64,000 nt of DNA from Gilvimarinus polysaccharolyticus (lineage in GTDB: Bacteria; Pseudomonadota; Gammaproteobacteria; Pseudomonadales; Cellvibrionaceae): positions 1,385,497-1,449,496 of the forward strand of contig NZ_LFIJ01000001.1 of assembly GCF_001187555.1 (NCBI RefSeq), in the 5' to 3' direction. The position numbers and the translations under genes were made by a program. Under the pieces are notes generated by a model. It had not been told where the DNA came from. It did not search any database and saw nothing but the letters and a program-made list of their open reading frames with translations. Below are positions 16,980-25,275 of the stretch, one piece after another. Each line of letters opens with the position of its first letter. Position 1 is the stretch's first letter.

Positions 16980-17771
16980 GTGTCTACCCCTACAAACGCG
17001 CCACCCAAGCAACCCGAATTAAGCATTCTGTATCGCGATGAACACCTCATCGCGATCAATAAGCCCAGCGGCTTGTTGGTGCACCGCAGCCCAATAGACC
17101 GCCACGAAACGCGCTTTGCCATTCAACTCTTACGAGATCAAATAGGTCAGCGAGTTTATCCGGTACACCGACTCGACAAACCTACCTCTGGAATACTTTT
17201 ATTTGCCCTCAACAGTGACACCGCCCGCGCCGTGAACGAATCTTGGCAGGCCGGCAACGTCAGTAAACATTACGTCGCCTTAGTGCGCGGTTATTTTGAT
17301 ACGCCCTGCTTAGTCGATCACCCCTTGCGCTACCAACCCGACAAGCACGGTGATGCCCCAGGCAGCAGCCAGCCACTGCAAAGCGCGCAAACCATGTTTA
17401 ACCCACTGGCGCGTATCGAGCTACCAGAGGCGGTGGATCGTTACCCCACCAGTCGCTATTCACTGGTACACTGCCGCCCGATAACCGGACGCAAACATCA
17501 GCTTAGGCGCCACCTTAAACATTTACACCACCCAATTATCGGCGACCCTAAATACGGTAAAAGCGTACACAATCATTTTTTTGCCGATCGCTTTGGCGCC
17601 AATCGCCTGCTGTTAGCGGCCACCGAACTACAACTGCGCCACCCTATCACCGACGCGCCACTCATCATTAGCGCGCCCATCAGTGGCCGGTTTGCAACAA
17701 CCATAAACGCCCTAAACTGGCACACATCACTGCCAAGCAACTGGCGCGAGGCTAACAATGCGACTGGATAA
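16980..17771 (+). CDS. truC: tRNA pseudouridine(65) synthase TruC-like
   Basis: A 263-residue RluA-superfamily enzyme without an S4 domain. Catalytic Asp lies in YPVHRLDKPTSGILLFAL. The N-terminal ILYRDEHLIAINKPSGLLVHRS and the C-terminal CRPITGRKHQLRRHLKHLHHPIIGDPKYG match TruC, which modifies U65 in tRNA. It uses GTG at 16980, six bases after the previous stop, and its end overlaps the rsuA start by 14 bases. The close packing suggests one transcript for truC, rsuA and rsmC. Confidence 0.88.
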   Translation: MSTPTNAPPKQPELSILYRDEHLIAINKPSGLLVHRSPIDRHETRFAIQLLRDQIGQRVYPVHRLDKPTSGILLFALNSDTARAVNESWQAGNVSKHYVALVRGYFDTPCLVDHPLRYQPDKHGDAPGSSQPLQSAQTMFNPLARIELPEAVDRYPTSRYSLVHCRPITGRKHQLRRHLKHLHHPIIGDPKYGKSVHNHFFADRFGANRLLLAATELQLRHPITDAPLIISAPISGRFATTINALNWHTSLPSNWREANNATG

Positions 17772-18483
17772 ATACATTGCCCACTGCACCGGCGCAGGCC
17801 GCAAAGAAGTAAAACGTTGGCTACACGCCGAGCAAGTCACCGTAGCCGGTACAACGGTTAAAAATTCGGGACAAAAAATAACGCCCGAGCAAACTGTACT
17901 GTTAAATGGTCAAACATTGCAGTACCCAAGCCCGCGCTATTTAATGCTTAACAAACCAGCCGGCGTTGTCTGCGCTAACGATGACGGCGAACACCCCACG
18001 GTTCTCGATTGCTTGGGCGATACCGACACCCGCGACTTACAAATTGCCGGACGGCTCGACAAAGACACCACCGGACTTGTGCTAATAACCGACGACGGCC
18101 AGTGGAATCACAAAATCACCGCTCCGCGAGCCGCAAAAGATAAAGTTTATTGGGTCACTACTGCCGAGCCTATTACCGAACTATGCATCACGCAATTTGC
18201 CAAAGGCTTGCAACTTAAAGGCGAGAGTAAACTGACCCTCCCGGCAACCTTAGAGTTGATCGGTGAATGCGAAGCGCGGGTAACGTTACACGAGGGGCGC
18301 TACCATCAAGTAAAGCGTATGTTTGCCGCTTGCGGTAACCATGTTAGGCGCTTGCACCGTGAATCGGTGGCGGGCATAGTACTTGATGCAGCGCTTGCTC
18401 CGGGCCAATTTCGCTCACTAACCGAAGCCGAGATTGCCCAAACCCTAACCCCGAACAAAACCATTACCAGTACTGATTTATGA
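17758..18483 (+). CDS. rsuA: 16S rRNA pseudouridine(516) synthase
   Basis: An S4 RNA-binding domain (residues 1-60: MRLDKYIAHCTGAGRKEVKR) precedes the synthase domain with catalytic Asp in IAGRLDKDTTGLVLITDDG. The motifs YLMLNKPAGVVCA and LHEGRYHQVKRMFAACGNHV are those of RsuA, which isomerises U516 of 16S rRNA. The 241-residue length fits. The stop overlaps the rsmC start as ATGA, indicating translational coupling. Confidence 0.92.
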   Translation: MRLDKYIAHCTGAGRKEVKRWLHAEQVTVAGTTVKNSGQKITPEQTVLLNGQTLQYPSPRYLMLNKPAGVVCANDDGEHPTVLDCLGDTDTRDLQIAGRLDKDTTGLVLITDDGQWNHKITAPRAAKDKVYWVTTAEPITELCITQFAKGLQLKGESKLTLPATLELIGECEARVTLHEGRYHQVKRMFAACGNHVRRLHRESVAGIVLDAALAPGQFRSLTEAEIAQTLTPNKTITSTDL

Positions 18484-19553
18484 ACGATCCCGCGCTAAAT
18501 TGGCTGCTAAACGATTATCAAAACTCACCTGAGCGCAACAATACAGTTTGGTTATGCGATGAAGCCGCGCGTGAGTTTAGCGAGCAGCTGCCGGTTCGTG
18601 AACAGACACAATTCATCAGCAATCGCTGGGATGTCTACACACGCTTAAACGCCAAACAGCACCGCGTCTGCTTTAACGATTTTGATTTCAGTGCTATTGC
18701 CGACAATTCACAGGCACAAGTTTACTATCGCATTTCAAAAGAAAAGCCGGTGGTGCATCACATTATTAACGCCGCCGCGCGAGTGCTGCAACCGGGCGGT
18801 GAGCTTATTATTGCCGGGTTAAAAAACGAAGGGGCAAAAAACTTTTTAGATAAAGCAGCCAACGTTTTAGGTTGCTCTAAAGCCACCAAAAAAAATGGCT
18901 TGGCCTACAGCGCACGCCTAATGAAACATGACATCTCGGCGCTGCTCGACGACAGTCACTATTCGCATTTGCGCGCCATCGCCCAACTAACAACCACCCG
19001 CGGCAATGAATTTTCGCTGTGGAGCAAACCCGGACAATTTGGCTGGCAAAAAATCGATGCTGGCAGTGAATTTTTATTGGCCACCTTGCAACAATCGCTC
19101 TCGCCTACAGATGCGAAGCTGGCGGTTTTAGATCTAGGCTGCGGCTACGGTTACCTAAGCTGCGGCGCGGCGCAAAACCTATTCAACCCGCAAACCACTC
19201 AATTCACCCTAACCGATAACAACGCCGCCGCACTGCAAAGCGCACAACACAATTGCCAGCAGCTAGAGCTAAACGCCAATGTAGTTGCCGCTGATGCCGG
19301 AGCGGAAATTTCCGAGCGTTTTGATATTGTATTGTGCAACCCGCCCTTCCATCAGGGTTTTAACGTCAGTGATGATCTGACCGAACGATTTATTGCCAGC
19401 GCCAGCGCACACCTAAAACCCGCCGGTCACGCTTACTTTGTCGTCAATGCTTTTATTGGCGTCGAGCAAAAATCTAAAGCGCATTTTAAGACGTGCCGCG
19501 AGCTTGCCAATAACCGCCAATTTAAAGTGTTGCAGTTAAGCGCCCCATACTAG
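18480..19553 (+). CDS. rsmC: 16S rRNA (guanine1207-N2)-methyltransferase
   Basis: A 357-residue protein with two methyltransferase-like halves, as in RsmC. The N-terminal half is degenerate (AARVLQPGGELIIAGLKNEG). The C-terminal half is catalytic, with SAM motif VLDLGCGYGYLS and active-site FDIVLCNPPFHQGF. The family methylates G1207 in 16S rRNA during 30S assembly. It is coupled to rsuA by an ATGA overlap, giving two 16S-modifying enzymes side by side. Confidence 0.9.
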   Translation: MNDPALNWLLNDYQNSPERNNTVWLCDEAAREFSEQLPVREQTQFISNRWDVYTRLNAKQHRVCFNDFDFSAIADNSQAQVYYRISKEKPVVHHIINAAARVLQPGGELIIAGLKNEGAKNFLDKAANVLGCSKATKKNGLAYSARLMKHDISALLDDSHYSHLRAIAQLTTTRGNEFSLWSKPGQFGWQKIDAGSEFLLATLQQSLSPTDAKLAVLDLGCGYGYLSCGAAQNLFNPQTTQFTLTDNNAAALQSAQHNCQQLELNANVVAADAGAEISERFDIVLCNPPFHQGFNVSDDLTERFIASASAHLKPAGHAYFVVNAFIGVEQKSKAHFKTCRELANNRQFKVLQLSAPY

Positions 19554-19559
19554 CCATAC

Positions 19560-20285
19560 CTAGAGCGCCCGCACGTAAATATTTTCACCTATAGCACTAG
19601 GCATAAAGCTACACAGCCTATCCTGCCAGTCAGCCACATAGGCCTGCCGATAAAACGCCCCTATACGGTTGTCGTAACGTTTGTGCGACCACTCCAGCGT
19701 AGCCGCAAAAGGCGTGCTGCCATCAAGTAACACCTGCCAGGCGGCGCGAAACTCCGAAACGGCGGTAAAATTAACCAACAATAAGCCGGGCGAGCTTAAC
19801 GCCCGACTCAAGCGATGTGACCATTTAGGTGTTAGCGCCACCACGCGGGATGGCTCGCCATTTTCCGAGGCAAATAAATCATCGATAATCAAATCAAACG
19901 CGGGACCGCGATAAAACTCCATAAAGGCCAATGCGTCAGCTTCTAACAATAATGTATTCGGCCCATCGGCACGAAAAAAACGCCGCGCAATGGTTAAGTG
20001 TACAGCGTTAATATCAACCCCAATAATTAACGCCTGTGGGTAGCGCTTGCGCAGCGCACAAATTACCGCTCCACCACCAACCCCCAGCACCAAAATACGC
20101 CGTACCGCTTGGTTGGCTAAAACAATACTCGGCAGCCACAACAAATCCCACAAGCTGCCATCAAAATCCCGCGTAGGGTGATGCTGAGTATGAAAAATAC
20201 CGTTGGTATACAAACGCAAGCTGGCACCGGCGCGGCACACACGGTAGTGGTGCCCCTCTTTATCGCGATGGTTAAACAGTTCCAT
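19560..20285 (-). CDS. Spermidine-synthase-like methyltransferase-fold protein
   Basis: A 241-residue Rossmann-fold protein. The nucleotide pocket is ILVLGVGGGAVICAL, followed by IIGVDINAVHLTIARRFF and an acidic LIIDDLFASENGEPS segment. It resembles stand-alone spermidine-synthase-like proteins (polyamine aminopropyltransferase fold), but there is no speD nearby, so true polyamine synthesis is not supported. It overlaps the DnaJ-related gene by 14 bases and is probably co-translated with it. Substrate unknown. Confidence 0.75.
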   Translation of the reverse strand: MELFNHRDKEGHHYRVCRAGASLRLYTNGIFHTQHHPTRDFDGSLWDLLWLPSIVLANQAVRRILVLGVGGGAVICALRKRYPQALIIGVDINAVHLTIARRFFRADGPNTLLLEADALAFMEFYRGPAFDLIIDDLFASENGEPSRVVALTPKWSHRLSRALSSPGLLLVNFTAVSEFRAAWQVLLDGSTPFAATLEWSHKRYDNRIGAFYRQAYVADWQDRLCSFMPSAIGENIYVRAL

Positions 20286-20871
20286 TAGCTGCTAAATCTC
20301 TGCGCAGTAGCGCCATTGCCCAATTAATATCTTGCTGCTGTTGTGCGTCACCGCCACGATCTGGGTGTGCCGTCATTGCCAATCTTCGGTAGCGCAGCTT
20401 TACCTCCTGCAAAGTCACCGGCGCCTCTAAGGACATAATTGCCAGGGCGCGGGCGCGGTCGTCGCTATTGACTTGCACGCTCGCGGCCTGCCGCCAAAAA
20501 TCATTTAGCAGGCCCTCAACGCTGCTTTGGGTGGCGGCGTGATAATGTGACCAATCGAGGTAGTAATCGCGCAAGTTAGCCTCCCTAGCACCGCCAACGG
20601 CCTGCTCTGTGGCCTGCTCCAGCGTTCGCACACGCACATCCAACAAACCTATATCAAGATCCAGCCCTTGGGTTAACAACTCATCACGCCACAGATACAA
20701 GGCGTTAAACAGCGCAAAGTGGGTCTGAAACAACAGCAGCGGGTTAGCACTATAATCTTTGGGCAATAGCTCTTGAGCAACCAAAAGCTTTATCAAGCTT
20801 TGCTCACTATAAACTTGGCCGGCCTCATTCAGCAGCAGCTGCAGTGGCTCTAGTAACGGATTAGTCGACAT
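20272..20871 (-). CDS. DnaJ-related protein with C-terminal J domain
   Basis: About 199 residues. The N-terminal half (NPLLEPLQLLLNEAG to LFQTHFALFNALYLWRDEL) matches the N-terminal domain of DNA-J-related proteins. The last 65 residues are a J domain with helix II KLRYRRLAMTAHPDRGG, so the HPD tripeptide needed to stimulate an Hsp70 ATPase is intact. The frame extends to 20955, but ATG 20871 has GGGGAG just upstream and begins with the conserved NPLLEPL, so it is chosen. It is likely a co-chaperone adapter for DnaK. Confidence 0.85.
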   Translation of the reverse strand: MSTNPLLEPLQLLLNEAGQVYSEQSLIKLLVAQELLPKDYSANPLLLFQTHFALFNALYLWRDELLTQGLDLDIGLLDVRVRTLEQATEQAVGGAREANLRDYYLDWSHYHAATQSSVEGLLNDFWRQAASVQVNSDDRARALAIMSLEAPVTLQEVKLRYRRLAMTAHPDRGGDAQQQQDINWAMALLRRDLAANGTV

Positions 20872-21045
20872 ATCTCCCCTGCTGTACAGTTGCTGCACAT
20901 CTTGATCAAGCTCTCGAGTATAGCGATTTAGTCTTAAGTTGACGAACAACCTCACCAGCTATCTCTTTGAATTGTTTAGAGTTAATACAAATTGAGGGGT
21001 ATTTGTTCAAGTGCGATAAATTATTAAGTTTTTTAAACGTAGGGG

Positions 21046-21074
21046 TTGACGAAATTGGGGAGGCTCTATAATAT
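21046..21074 (+). promoter_or_regulatory. Promoter of tRNA-Asn
   Basis: TTGACG (21046-21051) and TAATAT (21069-21074) are 17 bases apart, with a GCGCCCC discriminator. TATAAT at 21067 is an alternative at 15 bases. The layout aligns base for base with the tRNA-Pro promoter at 15008 across the two hexamers and GCGC, and suggests growth-rate or ppGpp control. Confidence 0.75.
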
Positions 21075-21104
21075 GCGCCCCACTTCCAGCAAGGAAGTTA
21101 CTAC

Positions 21105-21180
21105 TCCGCTTTAGCTCAGTTGGTAGAGCAAATGACTGTTAATCATTGGGTCGCTGGTTCGAGCCCAGCAAGCGGAGCCA
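21105..21180 (+). tRNA. tRNA-Asn (anticodon GTT)
   Basis: A 76-base tRNA: acceptor arms TCCGCTT and AAGCGGA, anticodon loop CTGTTAA, T-loop GGTTCGAGCCC and encoded CCA. It is a single gene with its own promoter and terminator. Confidence 0.97.
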
Positions 21181-21188
21181 AATAAGAC

Positions 21189-21222
21189 AAAGGGGCTACT
21201 CAGAAATGGGTGGCCCCTTTTT
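21189..21222 (+). terminator. Intrinsic terminator of tRNA-Asn
   Basis: AAAGGGGCTACTC pairs with GGGTGGCCCCTTT (13 pairs including two G-T wobbles) around a 6-base loop, followed by further T residues. It starts nine bases after the tRNA. Confidence 0.85.
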
Positions 21223-21376
21223 CGTTGCGTAACACAATAATAAGTACTTTAAGATAAGCGCTGAATTAGATCACATCAGCCACGGCATTAAAGATGGCGA
21301 TGGTGCTGTGCAGAGACAGGTAGCCTGTTTGCCTGCTATTTAAATATACGACCACAACCACACTAAAGGTCCCGCT

Positions 21377-21658
21377 ATGTTTGATGTAAATAACTATTTT
21401 GAAGGCAACGTTGCCTCTATCGCTTTTAAAGGCGAAAAACTGCCCGCCACCGTGGGCGTTATGGCGCCCGGCGATTACGAGTTTGGCACCAGCCAAAAAG
21501 AGTATATGAGTGTTATTAGCGGCGCCCTAACCATTAAGCTACCCAATAGTGATGAATGGGTCACTTATCGCGCAGGCGAAGCCTTTGAAGTGGAAGCCAA
21601 CCAAAAGTTTGGCGTTAAGGTTGCGCAAGATACCGCTTATATGTGTTTGTACGAGTAA
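21377..21658 (+). CDS. ppnP: Pyrimidine/purine nucleoside phosphorylase
   Basis: A 93-residue cupin-like protein matching PpnP (YaiE): [38 protein letters not shown] and the closing YMCLYE. E. coli PpnP splits several nucleosides to free base and ribose-1-phosphate. Length and motif order are those of the family. It is transcribed alone and convergent with the TAP-type hydrolase gene. Confidence 0.93.
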   Translation: MFDVNNYFEGNVASIAFKGEKLPATVGVMAPGDYEFGTSQKEYMSVISGALTIKLPNSDEWVTYRAGEAFEVEANQKFGVKVAQDTAYMCLYE

Positions 21659-21697
21659 AAACTTCGCAACCAATGAAGTAAGCGAATAGACCGTCAA

Positions 21698-23212
21698 TCA
21701 ACGCGCAGCGCAATCTTCCCAGCGCTCGCGTTGATGACTTAAAAAATCCTCTAACTGCGCCAGTGCGCAGCTTTTACTGCCCAATACGTGGTGCCCTATT
21801 GCTTTAAATTCGGTCAATTGGCTTGTAGGCCAACGGCTGTGTAATTGGCGTGCCCAACTGACTGGGGTGATGGGGTCAAACTCGCCGGCCAATAATGCCA
21901 CCCGCGCGGGCGGCCTAGGCAGTGTTAGCGGTGGGCCGGCGGGCCACTGGTGGCAGATTTGCCCCTGCCACATACCCTCTAGGTACGGCGCCAGTTGCGG
22001 CTGACGGGCTACCGCGGCGCGATATTCTTGCTGGCTGCCTAAACGGTTATCGCGGCAATCGACGGCCATAAAAGTAAAGCTGGTTACCGCGTCGGAAAAA
22101 GCCTGCGAGACAAACAGTTGCATCAGCCGTGCGAGCGGTGCTCTATCACGTGACTCTATTGCCGCCAGCGCATGGATAACATCGGCCCAGCGGTGGCGAT
22201 GGTAGCTGGCGGCAAATACCGCGGCGAGTAAGCGGTGATCATTAACCACCACGCGGCGGGGTAAACCTGCCAGCCGCACATCCACTTGCATAGGTGTTTG
22301 CCGCAACAGTTTTAAGCTGGCAAATAATGTAGCTTGGATAGCATCGGCATGAATGGGGGCGGTAAAGCCTTGGGCTTGCCAGGCGTCCTGGCAATCTTGA
22401 TCGCCACTGCAGGCGTGGTAAAAACCGTTTAGGGCGCGAGCCAAGGTGTCGGGCCAGTCTATTAGGCCGCCTTGCTGTGGTGGATAAACAGAATCTAGCA
22501 CGAGCGAGGCGATAACCGGGCCGCCCTGCCCGCTGACTTTAACGGTGTCTAGGGCTAGAGCTAAACGCGAACCGTAGGACACGCCAAGCACATGCCAACG
22601 TTTGATACCCAAGGCGAGGCCTAACTGATTAATATCGGTGGCGCTTATAACGCTGCCATAATGCGCAGGGTTAAAGCTGGGCATGGCGGTTAAGCAGGCA
22701 TTAAGTACGGTTTGCGCCTCGGCCCACTCTTGCTGCAAGCTGAGGTTGCGCCCTAGGGCTTTACGGCTAAAGCTCTCGTAGCCGTGGCACACTGGGCGCG
22801 GTTGGCTGGCGCCGGTGCCGCGCCGATCCAATAAAATCAAGTCGCGCCGCAAGCCGGCATAGTCGCGCCAAGCGCGCCAGCGCTGTAACCCAGCGCTGTT
22901 ATTAATGTCGGCACCAGCGCCTGGGCCACCCTGTAAATACAGTAGCGGTGTGGCTTGTTTGTCTTGTGCTTGGTAGCGAATAATCACCACTGGTAGGTTA
23001 AATTGGCCATCGGTGGTATGCCACAGGCCACAGGTTAGATCGGCAGCATCTGACTCACAAGGCTGCGGTTGCCACGAGCCGGGCATTACTTTGTTGGACG
23101 CGGCAGTAGGCGAATCAAGCGTGGCGAGCGTTAATAACCACCAAGCTGTTAGCAAGGCTGCAATACCTATCGCCAAGCCCCAAACAACACCGCGCTTTAG
23201 CAGGCGGGCCAT
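21698..23212 (-). CDS. Alpha/beta hydrolase with TAP-like C-terminus, membrane-anchored
   Basis: About 504 residues. A single N-terminal hydrophobic segment (VVWGLAIGIAALLTAWWLL) anchors or exports it. The hydrolase core has YLQGGPGAGADI, LILLDRRGTGASQP, the nucleophile in VLGVSYGSRLALAL, an Asp in AGEFDPITP and a His in IGHHVLG. This fits the tripeptidyl aminopeptidase / prolyl-aminopeptidase-like family with a TAP domain, so it may cleave peptides in the periplasm. ATG 23212 is chosen; it overlaps the end of the pseudouridine synthase gene by 16 bases. Confidence 0.83.
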   Translation of the reverse strand: MARLLKRGVVWGLAIGIAALLTAWWLLTLATLDSPTAASNKVMPGSWQPQPCESDAADLTCGLWHTTDGQFNLPVVIIRYQAQDKQATPLLYLQGGPGAGADINNSAGLQRWRAWRDYAGLRRDLILLDRRGTGASQPRPVCHGYESFSRKALGRNLSLQQEWAEAQTVLNACLTAMPSFNPAHYGSVISATDINQLGLALGIKRWHVLGVSYGSRLALALDTVKVSGQGGPVIASLVLDSVYPPQQGGLIDWPDTLARALNGFYHACSGDQDCQDAWQAQGFTAPIHADAIQATLFASLKLLRQTPMQVDVRLAGLPRRVVVNDHRLLAAVFAASYHRHRWADVIHALAAIESRDRAPLARLMQLFVSQAFSDAVTSFTFMAVDCRDNRLGSQQEYRAAVARQPQLAPYLEGMWQGQICHQWPAGPPLTLPRPPARVALLAGEFDPITPVSWARQLHSRWPTSQLTEFKAIGHHVLGSKSCALAQLEDFLSHQRERWEDCAAR

Positions 23213-23871
23213 GCCAAACTCCACGGCTCTAGCATTGCTGGCTCGGCCATTAGCTGGCTAAAGGTTTCATCGCCAAAATAACGGCCAGTGCTTGGCAACC
23301 GAGTAAAGCGCAGGTACTGTCCATCAATAACAAAGCCTATGGAATAGGCGTGCAAATACAGGCGGTCGGATGCTTGGGCACCATATAAAGTATCGCCTAA
23401 AATGGCTGAACCAACGCTTTTAAGGGCGACACGGATTTGGTGGGTACGGCCAGTGGCAGGCTTAACCATAAACAATCGCCGACCTTCGCCAAGACTGCGA
23501 CTGATAAAAGCGGTGCGCGCCGGGTTGCTACGCTCGCGGGTTAACATCCAAGCGCCTCGGCGGGCATTGCTCATGTCCCCCACGACTGCCCCCTGTTTTT
23601 TACGAGGTTTTTTAGCGCTGATGGCTAGATAGTATTTGTCGACTTGGCTATCGCGAAACTGCTGGCACAGTTGTTTGTTGGCCTCGGCGGTTTTAGCCAT
23701 CACCAACAGGCCCGAGGTGGGTTTATCCAGTCGATGTACCGGGTACAAGCCTGGGCATGTCTGCGTTAACGTGGCAAATAAGCCAGCCTCGCCCTGCTCT
23801 GAGTGAAAGTTCGCCCCGGCGTGTTTATCAATCACCACTACCTGATCAGACTGCCAGACAATATCAAACAT
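23197..23871 (-). CDS. RluA-family pseudouridine synthase (TIGR01621 type)
   Basis: A 224-residue RluA-like synthase without an S4 domain. Catalytic Asp is in YPVHRLDKPTSGLLVMA; VVIDKHAGANFHSE and the KPATGRTHQIRVALKSVGSAILGD motif complete the fold. It matches the TIGR01621 subfamily, whose RNA target is not established. ATG 23871 follows AGGA closely. It is co-transcribed with the downstream hydrolase. Confidence 0.85.
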   Translation of the reverse strand: MFDIVWQSDQVVVIDKHAGANFHSEQGEAGLFATLTQTCPGLYPVHRLDKPTSGLLVMAKTAEANKQLCQQFRDSQVDKYYLAISAKKPRKKQGAVVGDMSNARRGAWMLTRERSNPARTAFISRSLGEGRRLFMVKPATGRTHQIRVALKSVGSAILGDTLYGAQASDRLYLHAYSIGFVIDGQYLRFTRLPSTGRYFGDETFSQLMAEPAMLEPWSLAWPAC

Positions 23872-24493
23872 AGTTATCCTAACTGCACGGCAAGCTCAAA
23901 AATAGCCCACAAAAGAGGCCCATATTACCGTAAAAAGTATAACGACGCTGGTTAAGAGCGAGATCAACTAAGCAGCCCATAGCCATAGAAACTGATGCTG
24001 CTACACTAAGTGCAGGTGTTCGCCGCCAACATAACGGGATACGCTCGGCCGCAGCGTTAGCATAGAGGGACCTAGTTACGTTGCTAAGCCTGAGTTACCT
24101 GTGAGTGTTCACTCGATACTCCACCACGATCCGACTATGCACGCCCTAGCTCCGCGTGTTTCGGTGCACAAAATACCGGCAGCGTTAGACGCTGCAATGA
24201 CGGCGGCGAACACCTCTCCTTCTTATGCTCTAAGTTTGTTCTTACTTGTCGCAACTGTCTTGTCGCAACGGTGCAACAGCCATTTTGCTAACCTCTTTAC
24301 TACCCCTTGCGGCAAGCTTTATTAGCCACTACGCAAACCTTCTTGGCTTTGTAGGTATCGAGGCTGCGGGTTATTGGCGCTTGAGTCGTAGAGGATGGGG
24401 ATGGGATGGGATGGGGATGGGGATGGGGATGGGGATGGGTGATATGCAAACCACTTGCGAGGCTTAAAGCAAGCGACTTTGCACCTGCCGCCA
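23872..24493. other. Gene-free stretch upstream of the RluA-type gene and downstream of gspB
   Basis: About 620 bases with no open frame that looks like a protein. The short plus-strand frame near 24101-24325 has no ribosome site and no recognisable domain. A hairpin GCAGCGT-TAG-ACGCTGC lies at 24179-24195 without a T tract. The G-rich hexamer repeat at 24393-24440 is the main structure. Confidence 0.6.
24393..24440 (+). repeat. G-rich microsatellite of GGGGAT/GGGAT units
   Basis: The plus strand carries eight consecutive runs of three or four G, each separated by AT, for 48 bases. Such a tract can form a G-quadruplex and is prone to slippage. It begins about 50 bases downstream of the gspB stop, so in gspB messenger it would read as ATCCCC repeats. 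Confidence 0.9.
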
Positions 24494-25273
24494 TTACATA
24501 TTAACCCAGCTAGATAACGCGGTAAGCTGAAAACGATGTTCGCCTTTACGCATAATAACGCCGCTTTCGGTGATGGTTTCTAGGGTTAAATCGCCTAGCT
24601 TTTGCCCCTCGCGCAGCGTCTGATTGTTAATCATAACCTCGCTTGTATCGTTGCGGCGAAACGTGTGCGCGGTATAGATCAAGGTCGGAATGTCGTTTTG
24701 TACTGCCAGGGGTAAATCGCGAATCGTTGCAATATTAGGCTGCGCTGCCGCCGTGATTTGCGCTGGCGTCACTTGTACACGGGGGGCCACTGTCTCTGGT
24801 GGTTCGTCGGGCGGCGGCGTGCGATACAACTGCGCCACTTCATCATCGACCACTGGTTTTTTAGCACTCGCAGATGGCGCGAGCTCGGGGCGCTCTGCAA
24901 CGCTTAGTGCAGATGACGCCTGACTACTAGACGCCTGAGTACCAACCGTTACTTGAGCTTTTGCAGCATTTTCCTTAGCAGCTGGTGCGCGAGCAATAGC
25001 CGCCGCAGATATGGCGCTGGATTGAGCCGAGCGTATTTGTACCGGCTCCGTGACATTGGTTATAACCGGTTCAACGTCATTACGCTCAAGTATCAGCCAG
25101 ATTAGCGCCATTAACAAAACCAATAGCAATAACACGCTGGCGCTTATCCAGGGCCATAATTTTTGGACCGGAGCCTCCGCTGGCGAGTGCAGTGCATCAA
25201 TCCCCGGCACGCCATGCGGTTGTTGTTGGCGCTCGTGATCGGCTTTGCGCAGTGCATCAAGAATTAACGACAT
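24494..25273 (-). CDS. gspB: Type II secretion accessory protein GspB
   Basis: A 259-residue inner-membrane protein. The N-terminus MSLILDALRKADHERQ is the GspB signature; a transmembrane segment (about residues 40-62) follows, then an Ala/Pro/Ser-rich periplasmic linker. The C-terminal domain (DIPTLIYTAHTFRRNDTS to GVIMRKGEHRFQLTAL) is the T2SSB fold. With GspA it helps the GspD secretin cross the peptidoglycan. It starts 2 bases after gspA with AGGAG upstream. No other gsp gene is in the window. Confidence 0.9.
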   Translation of the reverse strand: MSLILDALRKADHERQQQPHGVPGIDALHSPAEAPVQKLWPWISASVLLLLVLLMALIWLILERNDVEPVITNVTEPVQIRSAQSSAISAAAIARAPAAKENAAKAQVTVGTQASSSQASSALSVAERPELAPSASAKKPVVDDEVAQLYRTPPPDEPPETVAPRVQVTPAQITAAAQPNIATIRDLPLAVQNDIPTLIYTAHTFRRNDTSEVMINNQTLREGQKLGDLTLETITESGVIMRKGEHRFQLTALSSWVNM

Positions 25274-25275
25274 GC

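Noticed and set aside
19560..20285. True spermidine synthase (speE)
   Set aside because: No speD neighbour and only the Rossmann core is convincing, so a polyamine role was not assigned.
24101..24325. 74-residue plus-strand frame
   Set aside because: No ribosome site, no domain and no hydrophobic or coiled-coil pattern; it looks like chance.
24246..24494. Frames with repeated His-Pro or Gly-Met residues over the G-rich tract
   Set aside because: They are simply translations of the GGGGAT microsatellite.
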